Assembly (NCBI GenBank): GCA_036501825.1 | Contig: DASXZP010000015.1 | Location: 6,047-70,046 of the forward strand | DNA length: 64,000 nt | DNA from: JAFECT01 sp036501825 | GTDB taxonomy: Bacteria > Pseudomonadota > Alphaproteobacteria > Caulobacterales > Caulobacteraceae | Direction of reading: 5' to 3' | Shown here: piece after piece, positions 8,371-17,033 of the stretch | Numbering within the stretch: the first letter of the stretch is position 1 | Layout of the letters: each line of letters begins with the position of its first letter | Program-made: the position numbers and the translations under genes | The notes under the pieces: model-generated | Database searches by the model: none | What the model was told of the DNA's origin: nothing | Seen by the model: only the letters and a program-made list of their open reading frames with translations

Positions 8371-8896
8371 ACGACGTGTGCCAGGTGCGGCCGCCGTCGT
8401 CGGACAGGTCGATCTCGAAGCGGTGGGCGTCGGCGGTGATGTCGGACCAGATTCCGCGCGCCAGGACGCTGCGGCCCTTATAGGTGTCCGTGCCGTAGAA
8501 CTCGCCGCGGCCGTCCTTGAAGCTGCCGATCGACGGTGTCTGCATCTCGCCGTTGGGGCCATCGAAATAGGTCTGGCTCCATTGATGGGACGTCGTGTTG
8601 TAGGTGAACAGGGTCATGCCTTCCCAGTGACCGCCGGTGGGGCTGTCGGCTTCGATTTCCTCCATCCAGGCCTTGCCGCCCCACACCGCGTGCGCGGTCT
8701 TGGTTCCGTCGAAGACGGTGGTGTGGGTTCCGCCGTCGAACGGATCCTGGATCGAGGTGGCGTGGGTGCGCCAGGCGCCGCGCGCGAAATCGAAATCGTG
8801 GGCGCCGTCGCGCGGCGTCTCGGCAAGGGCGGGGAGGGCCAGGCACGCGAGCAGGCCCGCGAGCGCCAGGCCGGCGCGACGGAAAGTCAGGGTCAT
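8339..8896 (-). CDS. Secreted protein, DUF1579-like
   Basis: 185 residues from the ATG at 8896, chosen because GGAG sits six bases upstream; a TTG four codons earlier is less likely. A signal peptide (TFRRAGLALAGLLACLALPALA) precedes a mature domain rich in aromatic and Gly residues, with FDFARGAWRTHATSIQDP, then YNTTSHQWSQTYFDGPNGEMQ and a C-terminal DLSDDGGRTWHTSFKADL. The pattern of weak beta strands resembles DUF1579/lipocalin-like periplasmic proteins that bind small ligands. It converges with the serine hydrolase gene. Function unknown. Confidence 0.75.
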   Translation of the reverse strand: MTLTFRRAGLALAGLLACLALPALAETPRDGAHDFDFARGAWRTHATSIQDPFDGGTHTTVFDGTKTAHAVWGGKAWMEEIEADSPTGGHWEGMTLFTYNTTSHQWSQTYFDGPNGEMQTPSIGSFKDGRGEFYGTDTYKGRSVLARGIWSDITADAHRFEIDLSDDGGRTWHTSFKADLTRLKP

Positions 8897-8985
8897 CACT
8901 GTCTCCAAAGGCTTCGGCGGCCGCGAAGATGCGGGCCGGGCCGGCCGCGCTGAAGGGCCACTTGCGGGAAATTCGCCTGGGCCGC

Positions 8986-10464
8986 CTAGGCCCCCAGCAC
9001 GCCGCGGAGCTGCCTGGCGCCGCTACGGATTTCCGCCAGGTCCGCCGCCCCATAGCCGAAGACGAACCCGGCCGGCCCGGGCGCGTCGGCGTAGTAGCGG
9101 GTCAGGGTGTGGATCCTGACGTTCCGCGGCTGCAGCGCCGCGGCGGCCGCCTCCAAATCAACGCCCGGCCGGGCGAAGGCCGCCACGTGCATGCCGTAGA
9201 ACGACGCGATCGGCTCCAGCCACTCGGCCAGGTCCGTCTCCAGCAGGTGAAGCAACAGCTCGCGGCGCCGGCGGTAGAGTTCGCGCGTCTTGCGGATGTG
9301 CCGCGCCAGGCAGCCCTCCGCGATGAAGGCCGCGACGCTGGTCTGCACCGGAATGGCGCTGTGCCAGTCCATGCAGTTCTTCGCCGCCGCCAGCGCCGGC
9401 ATGGCCCAGGCTGGCGCCACGACGAACCCCAGTCTCAACGCCGGCAGCATGCACTTGGAAAAGGTGCCCACATAAAAGACGACGTCGGCGGCGGATGCGG
9501 TCCGAAGCGCCTCTACCGCGCCGCCGTCGAAGCGAAACTCGCCGTCGTAGTCGTCCTCGACGATCACCGCGCCGCGTTCGCGCGCGAGCGCGACCAGCGC
9601 GCGCCGCCGCTCCGACGACAGGGTTACGCCGAGCGGGAACTGGTGCGAGGGACAGACGCAGATCACCCGCGCGTCCGCGGGGATGTCTTCGACCACCAGC
9701 CCGTCCTTGTCGACGCGCACCGGCGCGATCTTTGCGCCTGCCGCCGCGAACGCCGCGCGCATCGGCGGATAGCCGGGATCCTCGATCGCCACCGTGGTCT
9801 TGCCCGGGCGCACCAGAACGCGGGCGAGCAGGTCGAACGCCTGCTGCGCGCCGGAGGTCACCAGCACGTCGCCGGGCGCTGAGACGACCGCGCGCGTCAC
9901 CGCGATATGACGCGAGACCGCTTCGCGAAGCCGGAAGTTGCCCTGGTTGCCTTGCGGTGACTTCAGCGCGGCGCCGCGCCGTTCGAGCCTACGCAATTGT
10001 TGCGCGCTGACCCGGCGAAAGGTCTCCAACGGGAACAGGCGTGAGTCCACCAGGGCCGGACGGAAGTCCACCGGCGCACCCGCGTCGGCATCGACGGCTG
10101 CGACTTCGTCTTCGGCCCAGAATCCCATGTCGCTCACGATGTCGGGGCGCAGCCATGTCGGATTGAGCGGAAACTTCGCATGCGCCGCCGTCGCCGCGAC
10201 CTCGACCGGCCGCGCGGCCACGAATACGCCCGACCCGCGCCGCGTGGCGACATAACCCTCGTTGGCCAACCGTTCGTAGATGTCGGCGGCGGTGTTGCGA
10301 GAAACGCCGAAAAAGCCGGCCGAGCGCCGGGTGGGCGGCAGGCGCACGCCCACGGCCAGCCGTCCGTCCTCGATCGCCGCCTTCAGTTGCTCATAGATCC
10401 GCCGCGAGGCGTCGCGCGAACCGGGCGGCGGCAGGTCGAGCTCGATCTCGAACAACGGGTCCAT
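8986..10464 (-). CDS. MocR-type regulator: GntR HTH fused to a class I aminotransferase domain
   Basis: 492 residues. The N-terminal ~75 residues form a winged GntR-type HTH (LPPTRRSAGFFGVSRNTAADIYERLANEGYVATRRGSGVFVA). After a linker, a fold-type I aminotransferase domain follows, with the PLP-binding lysine in YVGTFSKCMLPALRLGFV and the EDPGYP and VIVEDDYDGEFRF motifs. MocR proteins such as PdxR use PLP to sense vitamin B6, GABA or other amines and usually control a divergent or adjacent gene. Here the divergent neighbour is a membrane protein 330 bp away. Target unknown. Confidence 0.92.
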   Translation of the reverse strand: MDPLFEIELDLPPPGSRDASRRIYEQLKAAIEDGRLAVGVRLPPTRRSAGFFGVSRNTAADIYERLANEGYVATRRGSGVFVAARPVEVAATAAHAKFPLNPTWLRPDIVSDMGFWAEDEVAAVDADAGAPVDFRPALVDSRLFPLETFRRVSAQQLRRLERRGAALKSPQGNQGNFRLREAVSRHIAVTRAVVSAPGDVLVTSGAQQAFDLLARVLVRPGKTTVAIEDPGYPPMRAAFAAAGAKIAPVRVDKDGLVVEDIPADARVICVCPSHQFPLGVTLSSERRRALVALARERGAVIVEDDYDGEFRFDGGAVEALRTASAADVVFYVGTFSKCMLPALRLGFVVAPAWAMPALAAAKNCMDWHSAIPVQTSVAAFIAEGCLARHIRKTRELYRRRRELLLHLLETDLAEWLEPIASFYGMHVAAFARPGVDLEAAAAALQPRNVRIHTLTRYYADAPGPAGFVFGYGAADLAEIRSGARQLRGVLGA

Positions 10465-10794
10465 GGCCCCCGGTCTAGCGGCCGGTCGGCCCGGGCGCCA
10501 CGCGGCTGTGGCGAAATTACAATCTGCAACGCAAACTTACGCCCAAGCCTGTTGACGCCCTTAGGGCGAGGATTATGGTCCGCCTCGCACGCGCCAGGAC
10601 GGTTCATTCCTCCCCTTGAGCGTCGGCGCGGCACGGAGCGAGCAATGCTTGTCCTGCCTTACCGCCAGCGGTCCCCCGACAGGGCCCGTGGGCTTTTGCA
10701 CCCTGAAATCCACGACGACAGCGGCGCAGGGGCAACCCCCGCCTGATCCGACCCTTGGTCGCGACCCAACATCAAAATGAACAGGACGTGCGCA
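10465..10794 (+). promoter_or_regulatory. 330-bp intergenic region with a candidate promoter
   Basis: A promoter-like pair TTGACG (10552-10557) and TATGGT (10574-10579), 16 bp apart, points toward the membrane-protein gene at 10795, leaving a ~200-nt leader. Within that leader, an ATG at 10645 with GGAG six bases upstream opens a 33-codon frame ending at 10746. Its composition is unremarkable and it is not called as a gene. No clear MocR-type repeated operator was recognised. Confidence 0.35.
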
Positions 10795-11697
10795 ATGACG
10801 ACGCACAACGATACCCCACGCCAGGACCCCATGCCTGCCGCCCAACTGCTGAAGACCCTGATGGTCCCGCCCGGCCAGCCGCCCCAGGCTGACGCGCGCA
10901 TCGCCGAACTCCTCGCCCGGGCGGCCGAGGGCTATGATTCCGCCGCCGCCAACGCCCAGGCCGAGGCCTTGGACGCCAAGGCCACGCGAAAGGTGATCGC
11001 GCCGCTGATGCGGCTGCTGCGCATCTACCGCCTGGCCGCCGCCCTGATCCTCGCCCCCATGGCCGCCGTGGCGCTCGCCTGCGGCATCGATCTCGATCAG
11101 GAGGAGGAAGAGTTCGCTCTGGGCGCGGTGCTGGCTGCGACGCTCGCGCCGATCGGCGCCTACCTTTCCGTGCGGCTGAACTTCCTCGCCATCCACGAGG
11201 CCGACTACGAACGCGAACTTTTGTTTGAGCTCGACCTCGGCGCCGAGCGGCGCACCTCGGCGGCGGAGTTCATGACCCTCGATCCGACCGCGTGCCGCCA
11301 CGGCCTGCAGGACTTCGCCGGCCGCACGCGCGCCCTGATCAGCTTGTCGCGCCGCCTCGACAAGAGCGCCGCCTTGCTCGCGAAGGACGTGCGCTATCTC
11401 TATCGCGCGGTGATCGCAGGCGCGGTCGTGCTCGCGGCCGCCAGCCTTGGCCTGGTCGCCTGGCGCGCCGCCCACGGCGGCGACGCGACCGCCATGGCGG
11501 CGCGTGTCGGCGCGCTCGCGCTCGTCGCGATGCTGTCGGCGCTGATCCTGTGGAGCGCACGCAAGCACATCACCGAAATCCTGCACCTGCTGGCGCCGCC
11601 CTCCGACAGCGGCGACGCCTTCGTGGTCATCTGCGCCCGCATTCTCGGTCTGCTGGGCGAAGTGATCGCCCAGAACGAGTTCCTGCGGCGGGCCTAG
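10795..11697 (+). CDS. Four-TM membrane protein of unknown function
   Basis: 300 residues from ATG 10795, taken because AGGA lies upstream; an in-frame ATG at 10777 would add six residues. Two hydrophobic hairpins are seen: LAAALILAPMAAVALACGI with a following pair around ALGAVLAATLAPIGAYLSV, and VIAGAVVLAAASLGLVAW with VGALALVAMLSALILW. Between them is a ~100-residue helical, charged soluble segment. The C terminus is amphipathic and probably cytoplasmic. No family is recognised. It is divergent from the MocR regulator and may be its target. Confidence 0.75.
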   Translation: MTTHNDTPRQDPMPAAQLLKTLMVPPGQPPQADARIAELLARAAEGYDSAAANAQAEALDAKATRKVIAPLMRLLRIYRLAAALILAPMAAVALACGIDLDQEEEEFALGAVLAATLAPIGAYLSVRLNFLAIHEADYERELLFELDLGAERRTSAAEFMTLDPTACRHGLQDFAGRTRALISLSRRLDKSAALLAKDVRYLYRAVIAGAVVLAAASLGLVAWRAAHGGDATAMAARVGALALVAMLSALILWSARKHITEILHLLAPPSDSGDAFVVICARILGLLGEVIAQNEFLRRA

Positions 11698-11700
11698 ACC

Positions 11701-12741
11701 TCAGGAATGCCCCAGCGGCGTCGAGTCGAAGATCGCCTTTTCTTCTTCGGTCATCTCGGCGGGGACGTGTTCGAACAGCGGCGTCGAGAGGTAGCGCTCG
11801 CCGGTGTCGGGCAGCATGACCAGGATGTTCGATCCTGCCGGCGCCTCGGCGGCCACGCGCAGGCCCGCGGCCAAGGTCGCGCCGGAGCTGATGCCCACGA
11901 AGATGCCTTCCTTCAGCGCGAGGTCGCGCGCACACTTCATCGCTTCCGGTCCGGGGATTTTCATCACCTCGTCCACCGCCTTGCGATCGAGCGCTTCCTG
12001 GGTGACTTCCGGAATGAAGTCCGGCGTCCAGCCCTGGATCGGGTGCGGCGCCCAGGCCGGGTGCGTCTTTGACGGCGTACCGTCGGCGTTGCGCTGTTGC
12101 GGTTCGCCCGAGGAAAGCAGCGCGGCGGTCTCGGGTTCGCAGACGATGACCTTGGTGTTGGGGCTCTCGCGGTCCAGCACGCGTGTCACGCCGGTCAAGG
12201 TGCCGCCGGTGCCGTAGCCGGTGACCCAGTAGTCGAGCTTGATGTCCTTGAAGTCGTCGACGATCTCACGCCCGGTGGTGCGTTCGTGAAAGTCGGGGTT
12301 GGCCGGGTTCTCGAATTGACGCGCCCAGAACCAGCCGTGCTTCTCGACCAGCTCGCGGGTCTTATCGACCATGCCGAGCGCGCGCATCGGCGCCGGCGTC
12401 AGCACCACCTTGGCGCCGAGGAAACGCATCAGCTTGCGCCGCTCAACCGAGAAGCTCTCCGCCATCACCGACACGAAGGGATAGCCGCGCTCGGCGCAGA
12501 CCATGGCCAGGCCGATGCCGGTGTTGCCGCTGGTCGCCTCGATCACCGTCTGGCCCGGCTTCAGCTCGCCCGACTTCTCGGCGGCCTCGATGATGCCGAG
12601 GGCCAGGCGATCCTTGACCGAGCCCAGCGGGTTGAAGGCCTCGACCTTGACCCAGAGGTTCACGTGGCCCGGAGCCAGGCGGTTGATCCTGACCACGGGC
12701 GTGCGCCCGACGGTCTCGGTGATGCGGTTGTAGCGGGTCAT
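11701..12741 (-). CDS. cysK: Cysteine synthase (O-acetylserine sulfhydrylase)
   Basis: 346 residues from the ATG at 12741. An upstream in-frame start at 12834 would add 31 residues lacking family similarity. The enzyme condenses O-acetyl-L-serine with sulfide to form cysteine. The PLP lysine is Lys43 in NPLGSVKDR, followed by the EATSGNTGIGLA substrate loop, the GTGGTLTG phosphate-binding loop and the SSGA segment near the end. It is ~25-30 residues longer than typical CysK. The extra length lies around residue 220 (the QQRNADGTPSKTHPAW segment), a variant seen in some bacterial lineages. It is monocistronic, and no riboswitch was recognised upstream. Confidence 0.93.
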   Translation of the reverse strand: MTRYNRITETVGRTPVVRINRLAPGHVNLWVKVEAFNPLGSVKDRLALGIIEAAEKSGELKPGQTVIEATSGNTGIGLAMVCAERGYPFVSVMAESFSVERRKLMRFLGAKVVLTPAPMRALGMVDKTRELVEKHGWFWARQFENPANPDFHERTTGREIVDDFKDIKLDYWVTGYGTGGTLTGVTRVLDRESPNTKVIVCEPETAALLSSGEPQQRNADGTPSKTHPAWAPHPIQGWTPDFIPEVTQEALDRKAVDEVMKIPGPEAMKCARDLALKEGIFVGISSGATLAAGLRVAAEAPAGSNILVMLPDTGERYLSTPLFEHVPAEMTEEEKAIFDSTPLGHS

Positions 12742-12866
12742 GGGCGGTCCTTCGGGCTGACGGTTCTCTGGCGCACGCTTTTTGGGACTGACTTTGGGCG
12801 GACTGGCCGCTCCCATACGCCCGGGAACTTCCAAAGGCGAGCGCCGGTTGAGGGAGGGGCAGGCTC

Positions 12867-13133
12867 TTGACCACAGGATTTATCGTGCACGACGCGTACC
12901 CCCCAGCGCAGACCCCCACGGACTCCGATCTTTGCCGTCGTCGTGCCGAGGATGCGCGCGCCCTGGCCGCCAAATCACGCGACGCCGCGGCGCGCGAGGC
13001 GCTTGAGGTGGTGGCCGCGAACTGGGAGAGTCTGGGCCGTCACCTGACGCGTCGCGAGGCGCAGCCGGTCATGGCCGTCGAGACCTCGCGCAAGGCGCAG
13101 GCCCGGCGGGCCGCCTTGGGGATCGATGCCTGA
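12867..13133 (+). CDS. Small helical protein of unknown function
   Basis: 88 residues from a TTG at 12867, supported by GGGAGGGG at 12852-12859; GTG 12885 is an alternative. The product is soluble, helical and rich in Ala and Arg (CRRRAEDARALAAKSRDAAAREALEVVAANWESLGRHLTRRE). This composition is common in small Caulobacterales proteins with a pattern of regularly spaced Ala and charged residues. No family is recognised. It runs toward the convergent MASE1 kinase gene. Confidence 0.6.
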   Translation: MTTGFIVHDAYPPAQTPTDSDLCRRRAEDARALAAKSRDAAAREALEVVAANWESLGRHLTRREAQPVMAVETSRKAQARRAALGIDA

Positions 13134-13163
13134 CGCCCAGAACGCCGAAACTCCGGCGGCCGG

Positions 13164-14783
13164 TCAGGCCGCGACGGCGGTTACTGCGGCCCGGTTGAGC
13201 TCGATGTAGAAGCACGCGCCGCCGAGGGCGCCGTCCTCGACGCCGATCACGCCGCCCTGGAGCTGGATCAACTCGCGCGCCACCGCGAGGCCCAGGCCCG
13301 AGCCTTCGACGTCGGTCCGCTCCGCGCCCAGCCGCTCGAATGGACGGAACAGCGCCTCACGCAGGCCGTCCGGCACGCCGGGACCATTGTCGGACACCGT
13401 GATCCGCACGCGGTCGCCGATCGCCTGGGCGCCGATCTCGATGCGCGGCGGGCGGCCGCCGTACTTGGCGGCGTTGACCATCAGGTTGATCAGCACCTGC
13501 TTCAGGCGCTGCGGATCGGCGTTGACCGTGAGCCGTCCCGACCAGTCGCCGGTGAGTTCGATGCGCGGCGCGTACTCGCGCGTGCGGAACCGCGCCCCGG
13601 CGATCGCCTGATACATGGCTTCGGTGACTTCGATTTCGCCGAGGACGACCTTCATGCGGCCGGACTGCACCGCGGCGGCGTCGAGCAGATCCGAGGCCAG
13701 CGCCTGCATGTCGGCGGCGCAGTCGGTGATCTGGCTCATGCCGTCCTTCTGCGCTTCGGTCAGGTCGCCCATGGCGCCGTTCTTCATCAGTTCGGCGAGG
13801 CCAAGCACGCCTGAAAGCGGCGAGCGGATTTCGTGACTCACGTGGGCGAGCAGCTTGGCGCGCATGTCGCTGCGCCGTTCGGCTTCCTCGCGCAGGTTCT
13901 CGGCGGTGCGGGTGTAGGTGTCGAGCTTGGCCAGCGCCATGGCCAGCGGATGAACGGTCAGGATCTGCGACGCGAGGAACAGCTGCAGGCCCACGACGCG
14001 CAGCGGTATCGACGTCTCCGCATGCACGATCGGCCCGTAGCCCAGGGCGGTCGCGAGGCTGCCGATTACCGCAATCTGCACCACGGCGAGGGCGCCGCCG
14101 GGCGCGCGGCCGGTCCACACCGCGAAGATCACCATCGGCGACAGGGCGAAGATCAACGGATGATGGGCGACGAAGAACAGGGCGAGGGACGCGGCGAGCA
14201 CCAGGGCCTGGGCCCCGATCGCCGGCGCCAGGGCGCGGACGCGAAGCGCCGCGAACGGCCGATCCAGGCTGATGCCGAGGAAGGCAGGCGCGAACACCGC
14301 CATGCCGACCGCGTCGCACACGAACCATTGCAAGCCGCTGCCGAGCGAATCCTGGAAGCCGCGGGTCAGGCCGATGGTCACGCCGGCGACGAGGGCCGAG
14401 ACCAGCGGGCCGGCGACTACGCCCGCGACGACGAGTTCGAACAGCGAGCGGCCGTCGGTCAGCGGCAGCTTGATCCCGCGCAGCAGCCACGCCGCGACCA
14501 CGACCTCGACCACGTTGGCCACCGAGAAGCCGAGCGCAGTCACCGGCGACGCGCGCAAGGCGAGGCCCACGCCGACCATGGCGGCGAAACCCGCGGCGAC
14601 CGCGATGGCGCGTTCGCGCGCGCCGTGGAAGCCGCGCAGCAGGAACGCCAGCATCAGGGCATTGGCCGGCCAGAACGACACCACCGCCTGTGAGTCCGAG
14701 AAGAACCACAGGCTGACGGCGACCAGGGCCGCCAGGGCGGCGACCATGGTCGCAAGCCGAATCAGGAAGCGTTGACGCATCAA
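13164..14783 (-). CDS. MASE1-type membrane sensor histidine kinase
   Basis: 539 residues. The first ~290 residues form an eight-helix-like MASE1 sensor; the SFWPANALMLAFLLRG motif near residue 40 is characteristic. A short coiled linker leads to a HisKA domain with His317 in AHVSHEIRSPLSG. The HATPase domain contains the N box (LINLMVNAAKYGG), G1 (SDNGPGVPD), F and G2 (VEGSGLGLAVARELIQLQGG) motifs. There is no receiver domain and no adjacent response regulator, so it is an orphan kinase. It is transcribed away from a 250-bp intergenic region (14784-15033) in which no further feature was found. Confidence 0.93.
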   Translation of the reverse strand: MMRQRFLIRLATMVAALAALVAVSLWFFSDSQAVVSFWPANALMLAFLLRGFHGARERAIAVAAGFAAMVGVGLALRASPVTALGFSVANVVEVVVAAWLLRGIKLPLTDGRSLFELVVAGVVAGPLVSALVAGVTIGLTRGFQDSLGSGLQWFVCDAVGMAVFAPAFLGISLDRPFAALRVRALAPAIGAQALVLAASLALFFVAHHPLIFALSPMVIFAVWTGRAPGGALAVVQIAVIGSLATALGYGPIVHAETSIPLRVVGLQLFLASQILTVHPLAMALAKLDTYTRTAENLREEAERRSDMRAKLLAHVSHEIRSPLSGVLGLAELMKNGAMGDLTEAQKDGMSQITDCAADMQALASDLLDAAAVQSGRMKVVLGEIEVTEAMYQAIAGARFRTREYAPRIELTGDWSGRLTVNADPQRLKQVLINLMVNAAKYGGRPPRIEIGAQAIGDRVRITVSDNGPGVPDGLREALFRPFERLGAERTDVEGSGLGLAVARELIQLQGGVIGVEDGALGGACFYIELNRAAVTAVAA

Positions 14784-15033
14784 AAGCGAAGTCCCCCACG
14801 CGCGAACTGAGCTTGGCCTTTAACCTACAGCGTACCTGTGTGCGCGGGGTTAACTGCAGACGCCGCGAAGGGTCACAGGATGGGTATGACTCGCATCGCT
14901 ACGAGCGCCGCTTCTTACCGAAGGGTTAATCGCGCGTGCGCCCGACCGCGACGTTCGGTCCTCTTCTGACAGATTCCCGAAAGTTGCATCGTTGCGCGGT
15001 TCAATCCGGTTGACGGCCGGTGACGGGGGCTAA

Positions 15034-15288
15034 GTGAATACCTACAGCTTCTACCTGGTTGGAGTGGACGGCGAACGCGCCGGCGAGCCGATCGAAATCC
15101 AGCAATGCCCGACCGACGCCGAAGCGCTGGCCGCCGGTTGCCGCGCGCTGCGCCGCGCGCCCGCCTGCGGCGCGGTGGAAATCTGGCGCGAAGCTCAACG
15201 CGTGTTGCGCCTTGGCGGCGCCGCGTTGGATCGGCGTCCCGGCGAGGTGGAATATCTCGGTCGCTGGGATCGCGCCTGGAGACGCTAA
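15034..15288 (+). CDS. Small protein, paralogue of the facing gene
   Basis: 84 residues from GTG 15034. It begins MNTYSFYLVGVDG, followed by a CPTDAEAL segment and then GAVEIWREAQRVLRL. The convergent gene at 15297-15521 has the same layout: start plus TYxxYF, a CADDQEAW segment, then NVEIFQDGRHV. The two therefore look like paralogues in tail-to-tail orientation, separated by eight bases. The predicted fold is a short beta-alpha-beta unit. Function unknown. Confidence 0.6.
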   Translation: MNTYSFYLVGVDGERAGEPIEIQQCPTDAEALAAGCRALRRAPACGAVEIWREAQRVLRLGGAALDRRPGEVEYLGRWDRAWRR

Positions 15289-15296
15289 CCGCCCGC

Positions 15297-15521
15297 CTAG
15301 GCGTTCAGGCAACCCGCGTCATCGCCGTGACGGACGGCTGACCCCGACGGCGGCGGTACGTGACGGCCGTCCTGGAAGATTTCGACGTTGCGGGAGTCGG
15401 TGCGCACCTTCAGCAGGCGCGGGGCGTGGCTCCAGGCTTCCTGATCGTCGGCGCATTCGACGAGGTCGAACGAAACAATGACTTTCCGGTCGTCCAGGAA
15501 GTAGATCGTGTAGGTCGCCAT
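15297..15521 (-). CDS. Small protein, paralogue of the facing gene
   Basis: 74 residues beginning MATYTIYFLDDRK. It shares the TYxxY start, an acidic C(A/P)xD(D/A)xEA motif and a VEI(F/W)xxxxxV strand with the convergent 84-residue protein. An in-frame ATG with GAAAGAGCG upstream supports the start at 15521. Function unknown. Small proteins of this type are frequent in Caulobacterales. Confidence 0.6.
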   Translation of the reverse strand: MATYTIYFLDDRKVIVSFDLVECADDQEAWSHAPRLLKVRTDSRNVEIFQDGRHVPPPSGSAVRHGDDAGCLNA

Positions 15522-15840
15522 CGCTCTTTCCGACGAGGCCGACGCCGGAGCGCGCGCCTCAGCTCCTTTGTAGGCTCTTTTTGTGGAATTCGGAAACGAT
15601 TATTTCGGTCAATACGACTGCTTTACGAGAGTAAATTTGAGTACAACGGAGCCTTTTCTGTCGGCTACCCCACAAAGGATCGCCTTTATTGAAAGGTGTG
15701 ATTGTTAGTCTTGATGCACTACGCGGACTGAGCCCCTCGTGCAACGAATGAGTAAGTCGCGCATTAATGGGTCTTGACGCCTTCGACGCTTTTCATTAGT
15801 TGCCGGCGTCACCCAGGAGCCAAGCGCAGGGGGTAAGCCA
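15522..15840. other. 319-bp intergenic, AT-rich spacer
   Basis: Between 15560 and 15800 the base composition drops sharply relative to the flanks. No gene is convincing; a 61-codon frame on the minus strand (15559-15744) has no supporting signals. A promoter-like pair TTGACG (15774-15779) and TTAGTT (15796-15801) could serve the ribbon-helix-helix gene at 15841. The AT-rich segment may be an upstream regulatory region or remnant DNA. Confidence 0.4.
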
Positions 15841-16080
15841 ATGTCCGACCTGACCCGACCGGAACGCCTTCAGATCATGCTGACTCCCGAGGAGTTGGCC
15901 GCCGTCGATGACTGGCGCTTCAGGCAGCGCATGCCGAGCCGCGCCGCCGCGGTGCGTGAGCTCCTGCGGGCGGGCCTCGAGGCCGCCGGCCTGCTGCCGG
16001 CCGAGCGGGGTGCGAAATCGACGGACTACGGGGTGATTACCCGCCAGCGCAACGGGGCGGGCGAGGGCGAAAGCGCCTAG
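15841..16080 (+). CDS. Ribbon-helix-helix DNA-binding protein
   Basis: 79 residues with GGGGG six to ten bases before the ATG. The first ~50 residues, RLQIMLTPEELAAVDDWRFRQRMPSRAAAVRELLRAGLEA, match a ribbon-helix-helix (Arc/MetJ/CopG-like) dimerisation and DNA-binding unit: a beta strand with LQIML, helix A (EELAAVDDWRF) and helix B (RAAAVRELLRAGL). Such proteins are often autoregulatory repressors or antitoxins. No toxin-like gene follows; the convergent neighbour is a small membrane protein. The two genes share the CTAG at 16077-16080. Confidence 0.8.
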   Translation: MSDLTRPERLQIMLTPEELAAVDDWRFRQRMPSRAAAVRELLRAGLEAAGLLPAERGAKSTDYGVITRQRNGAGEGESA

Positions 16081-16250
16081 CCGTAGAGGTTCTGGAAGGT
16101 CATCAGGCCCTCGGTGGTGATCACCAGGGCGGCGATCCAGGCCAGCACCATGGCCAGGGGGATATCCGACCGCCGCGCCCAACCGGTTCCCAGGTTTTGG
16201 CCCAGGTCCTGAGCGGCGCCGGCGCGATGACGCTGCGATATGCGAATCAT
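16077..16250 (-). CDS. 57-residue single-pass membrane protein
   Basis: Starts at the ATG at 16250, five bases after a strong GGAGG. The product has a basic, polar N terminus (MIRISQRHRAGAAQ), and a hydrophobic segment near the C terminus (IPLAMVLAWIAALVITTEGLM). It ends FQNLYG. The ribosome site and TM segment support it as a real gene although no family is recognised. It is convergent with, and shares stop-codon bases with, the ribbon-helix-helix gene. Confidence 0.6.
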   Translation of the reverse strand: MIRISQRHRAGAAQDLGQNLGTGWARRSDIPLAMVLAWIAALVITTEGLMTFQNLYG

Positions 16251-16393
16251 GCCCGCCTCCAACACGACGATCCGATAAACCGTCGATTCTGCAAACCCGC
16301 GCTCGCCGGTGGGGTTCCCGCCGCCCCAAAGCGGTAGCGGGCGCCGCGGCAAGGCTGTGCTATGCTGGGCGCGCAACCCGGGGGGACAGGGCG

Positions 16394-16942
16394 ATGCGGT
16401 TGGTCGCAAGGAGCATGCTGGCGCTGGCGGCGTGTCTCGCGCTCGGGGCCTGTTGGACCTCGCAGAAGATGCTGCTCGACGAACGCCTGGGCGACGCCGC
16501 GCTGAAGGACGGCGTCTATGACAGCGACGGGCCGGACAAGACCCGCATCGTTTCTAAAGGCCACGGCTGGTACGTGATCAGCGACGGCTCCGAAACGCCC
16601 GACAAGGCGCAGGAGGGGTCGCTGCCCCTGTTCCTGGCGCACGGTCCCGCGTCGGCGGGCCCCAACGCCTATGTCTTTGCCGCCGGCAATCACGACTGCA
16701 TCGCCGATCCGAAGAGCTGTGAAGGCTGGACCTACGGGCTGCTGATCATCGACCGGCACGAGATCCGCGTCGCCTTTCCCGATTGCAGCAAGACCGGCGA
16801 CCTCGCGCGCAAGTGGGAGGCGTCGGTGAAGGGCTCGGCCACCAGCGAATGCGTGTTCGCAAGCACCGACGCGATCAACGGCGCCTTGGCGGAGTACGCG
16901 GGGACGCCCGGCGCCTTTGAACACAGCTACAAGCGGCAATAG
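16394..16942 (+). CDS. Small lipoprotein of unknown function
   Basis: 182 residues. A type II signal peptide (MRLVARSMLALAACLALGAC) has the lipobox LGAC at Cys20. The mature part contains the short strand VYDSDGPDKTRIVSKGHGWYVIS and four further Cys residues (HDCIADPKSC, FPDCSK and SECVF), likely two disulfides, consistent with a periplasmic location. GGGGGGACAGGG precedes the ATG. No family is recognised. It lies alone between a small membrane gene and osmC. Confidence 0.75.
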   Translation: MRLVARSMLALAACLALGACWTSQKMLLDERLGDAALKDGVYDSDGPDKTRIVSKGHGWYVISDGSETPDKAQEGSLPLFLAHGPASAGPNAYVFAAGNHDCIADPKSCEGWTYGLLIIDRHEIRVAFPDCSKTGDLARKWEASVKGSATSECVFASTDAINGALAEYAGTPGAFEHSYKRQ

Positions 16943-17033
16943 CCGTCGCGCCTCTCATGCAACAAATCGCCCCGTCCACGGCTTCCTGTCATCGACGCCG
17001 TGCAGGTTCGGCTTTTGATCGGGAGACCATGAC

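Noticed and set aside
10645..10746. 33-codon frame with GGAG upstream
   Set aside because: Only the ribosome-like site supports it; composition is like noncoding leader. Left as a possible leader peptide.
12742..12866. SAM or other riboswitch upstream of cysK
   Set aside because: No recognisable conserved core or pseudoknot pairing was found.
14879..14968. 29-codon frame starting ATGGGTATGACTCGC
   Set aside because: Arg-rich, no clear ribosome site, no hydrophobic or conserved pattern.
15559..15744. 61-codon minus-strand frame in AT-rich spacer
   Set aside because: No start signals and no codon bias.
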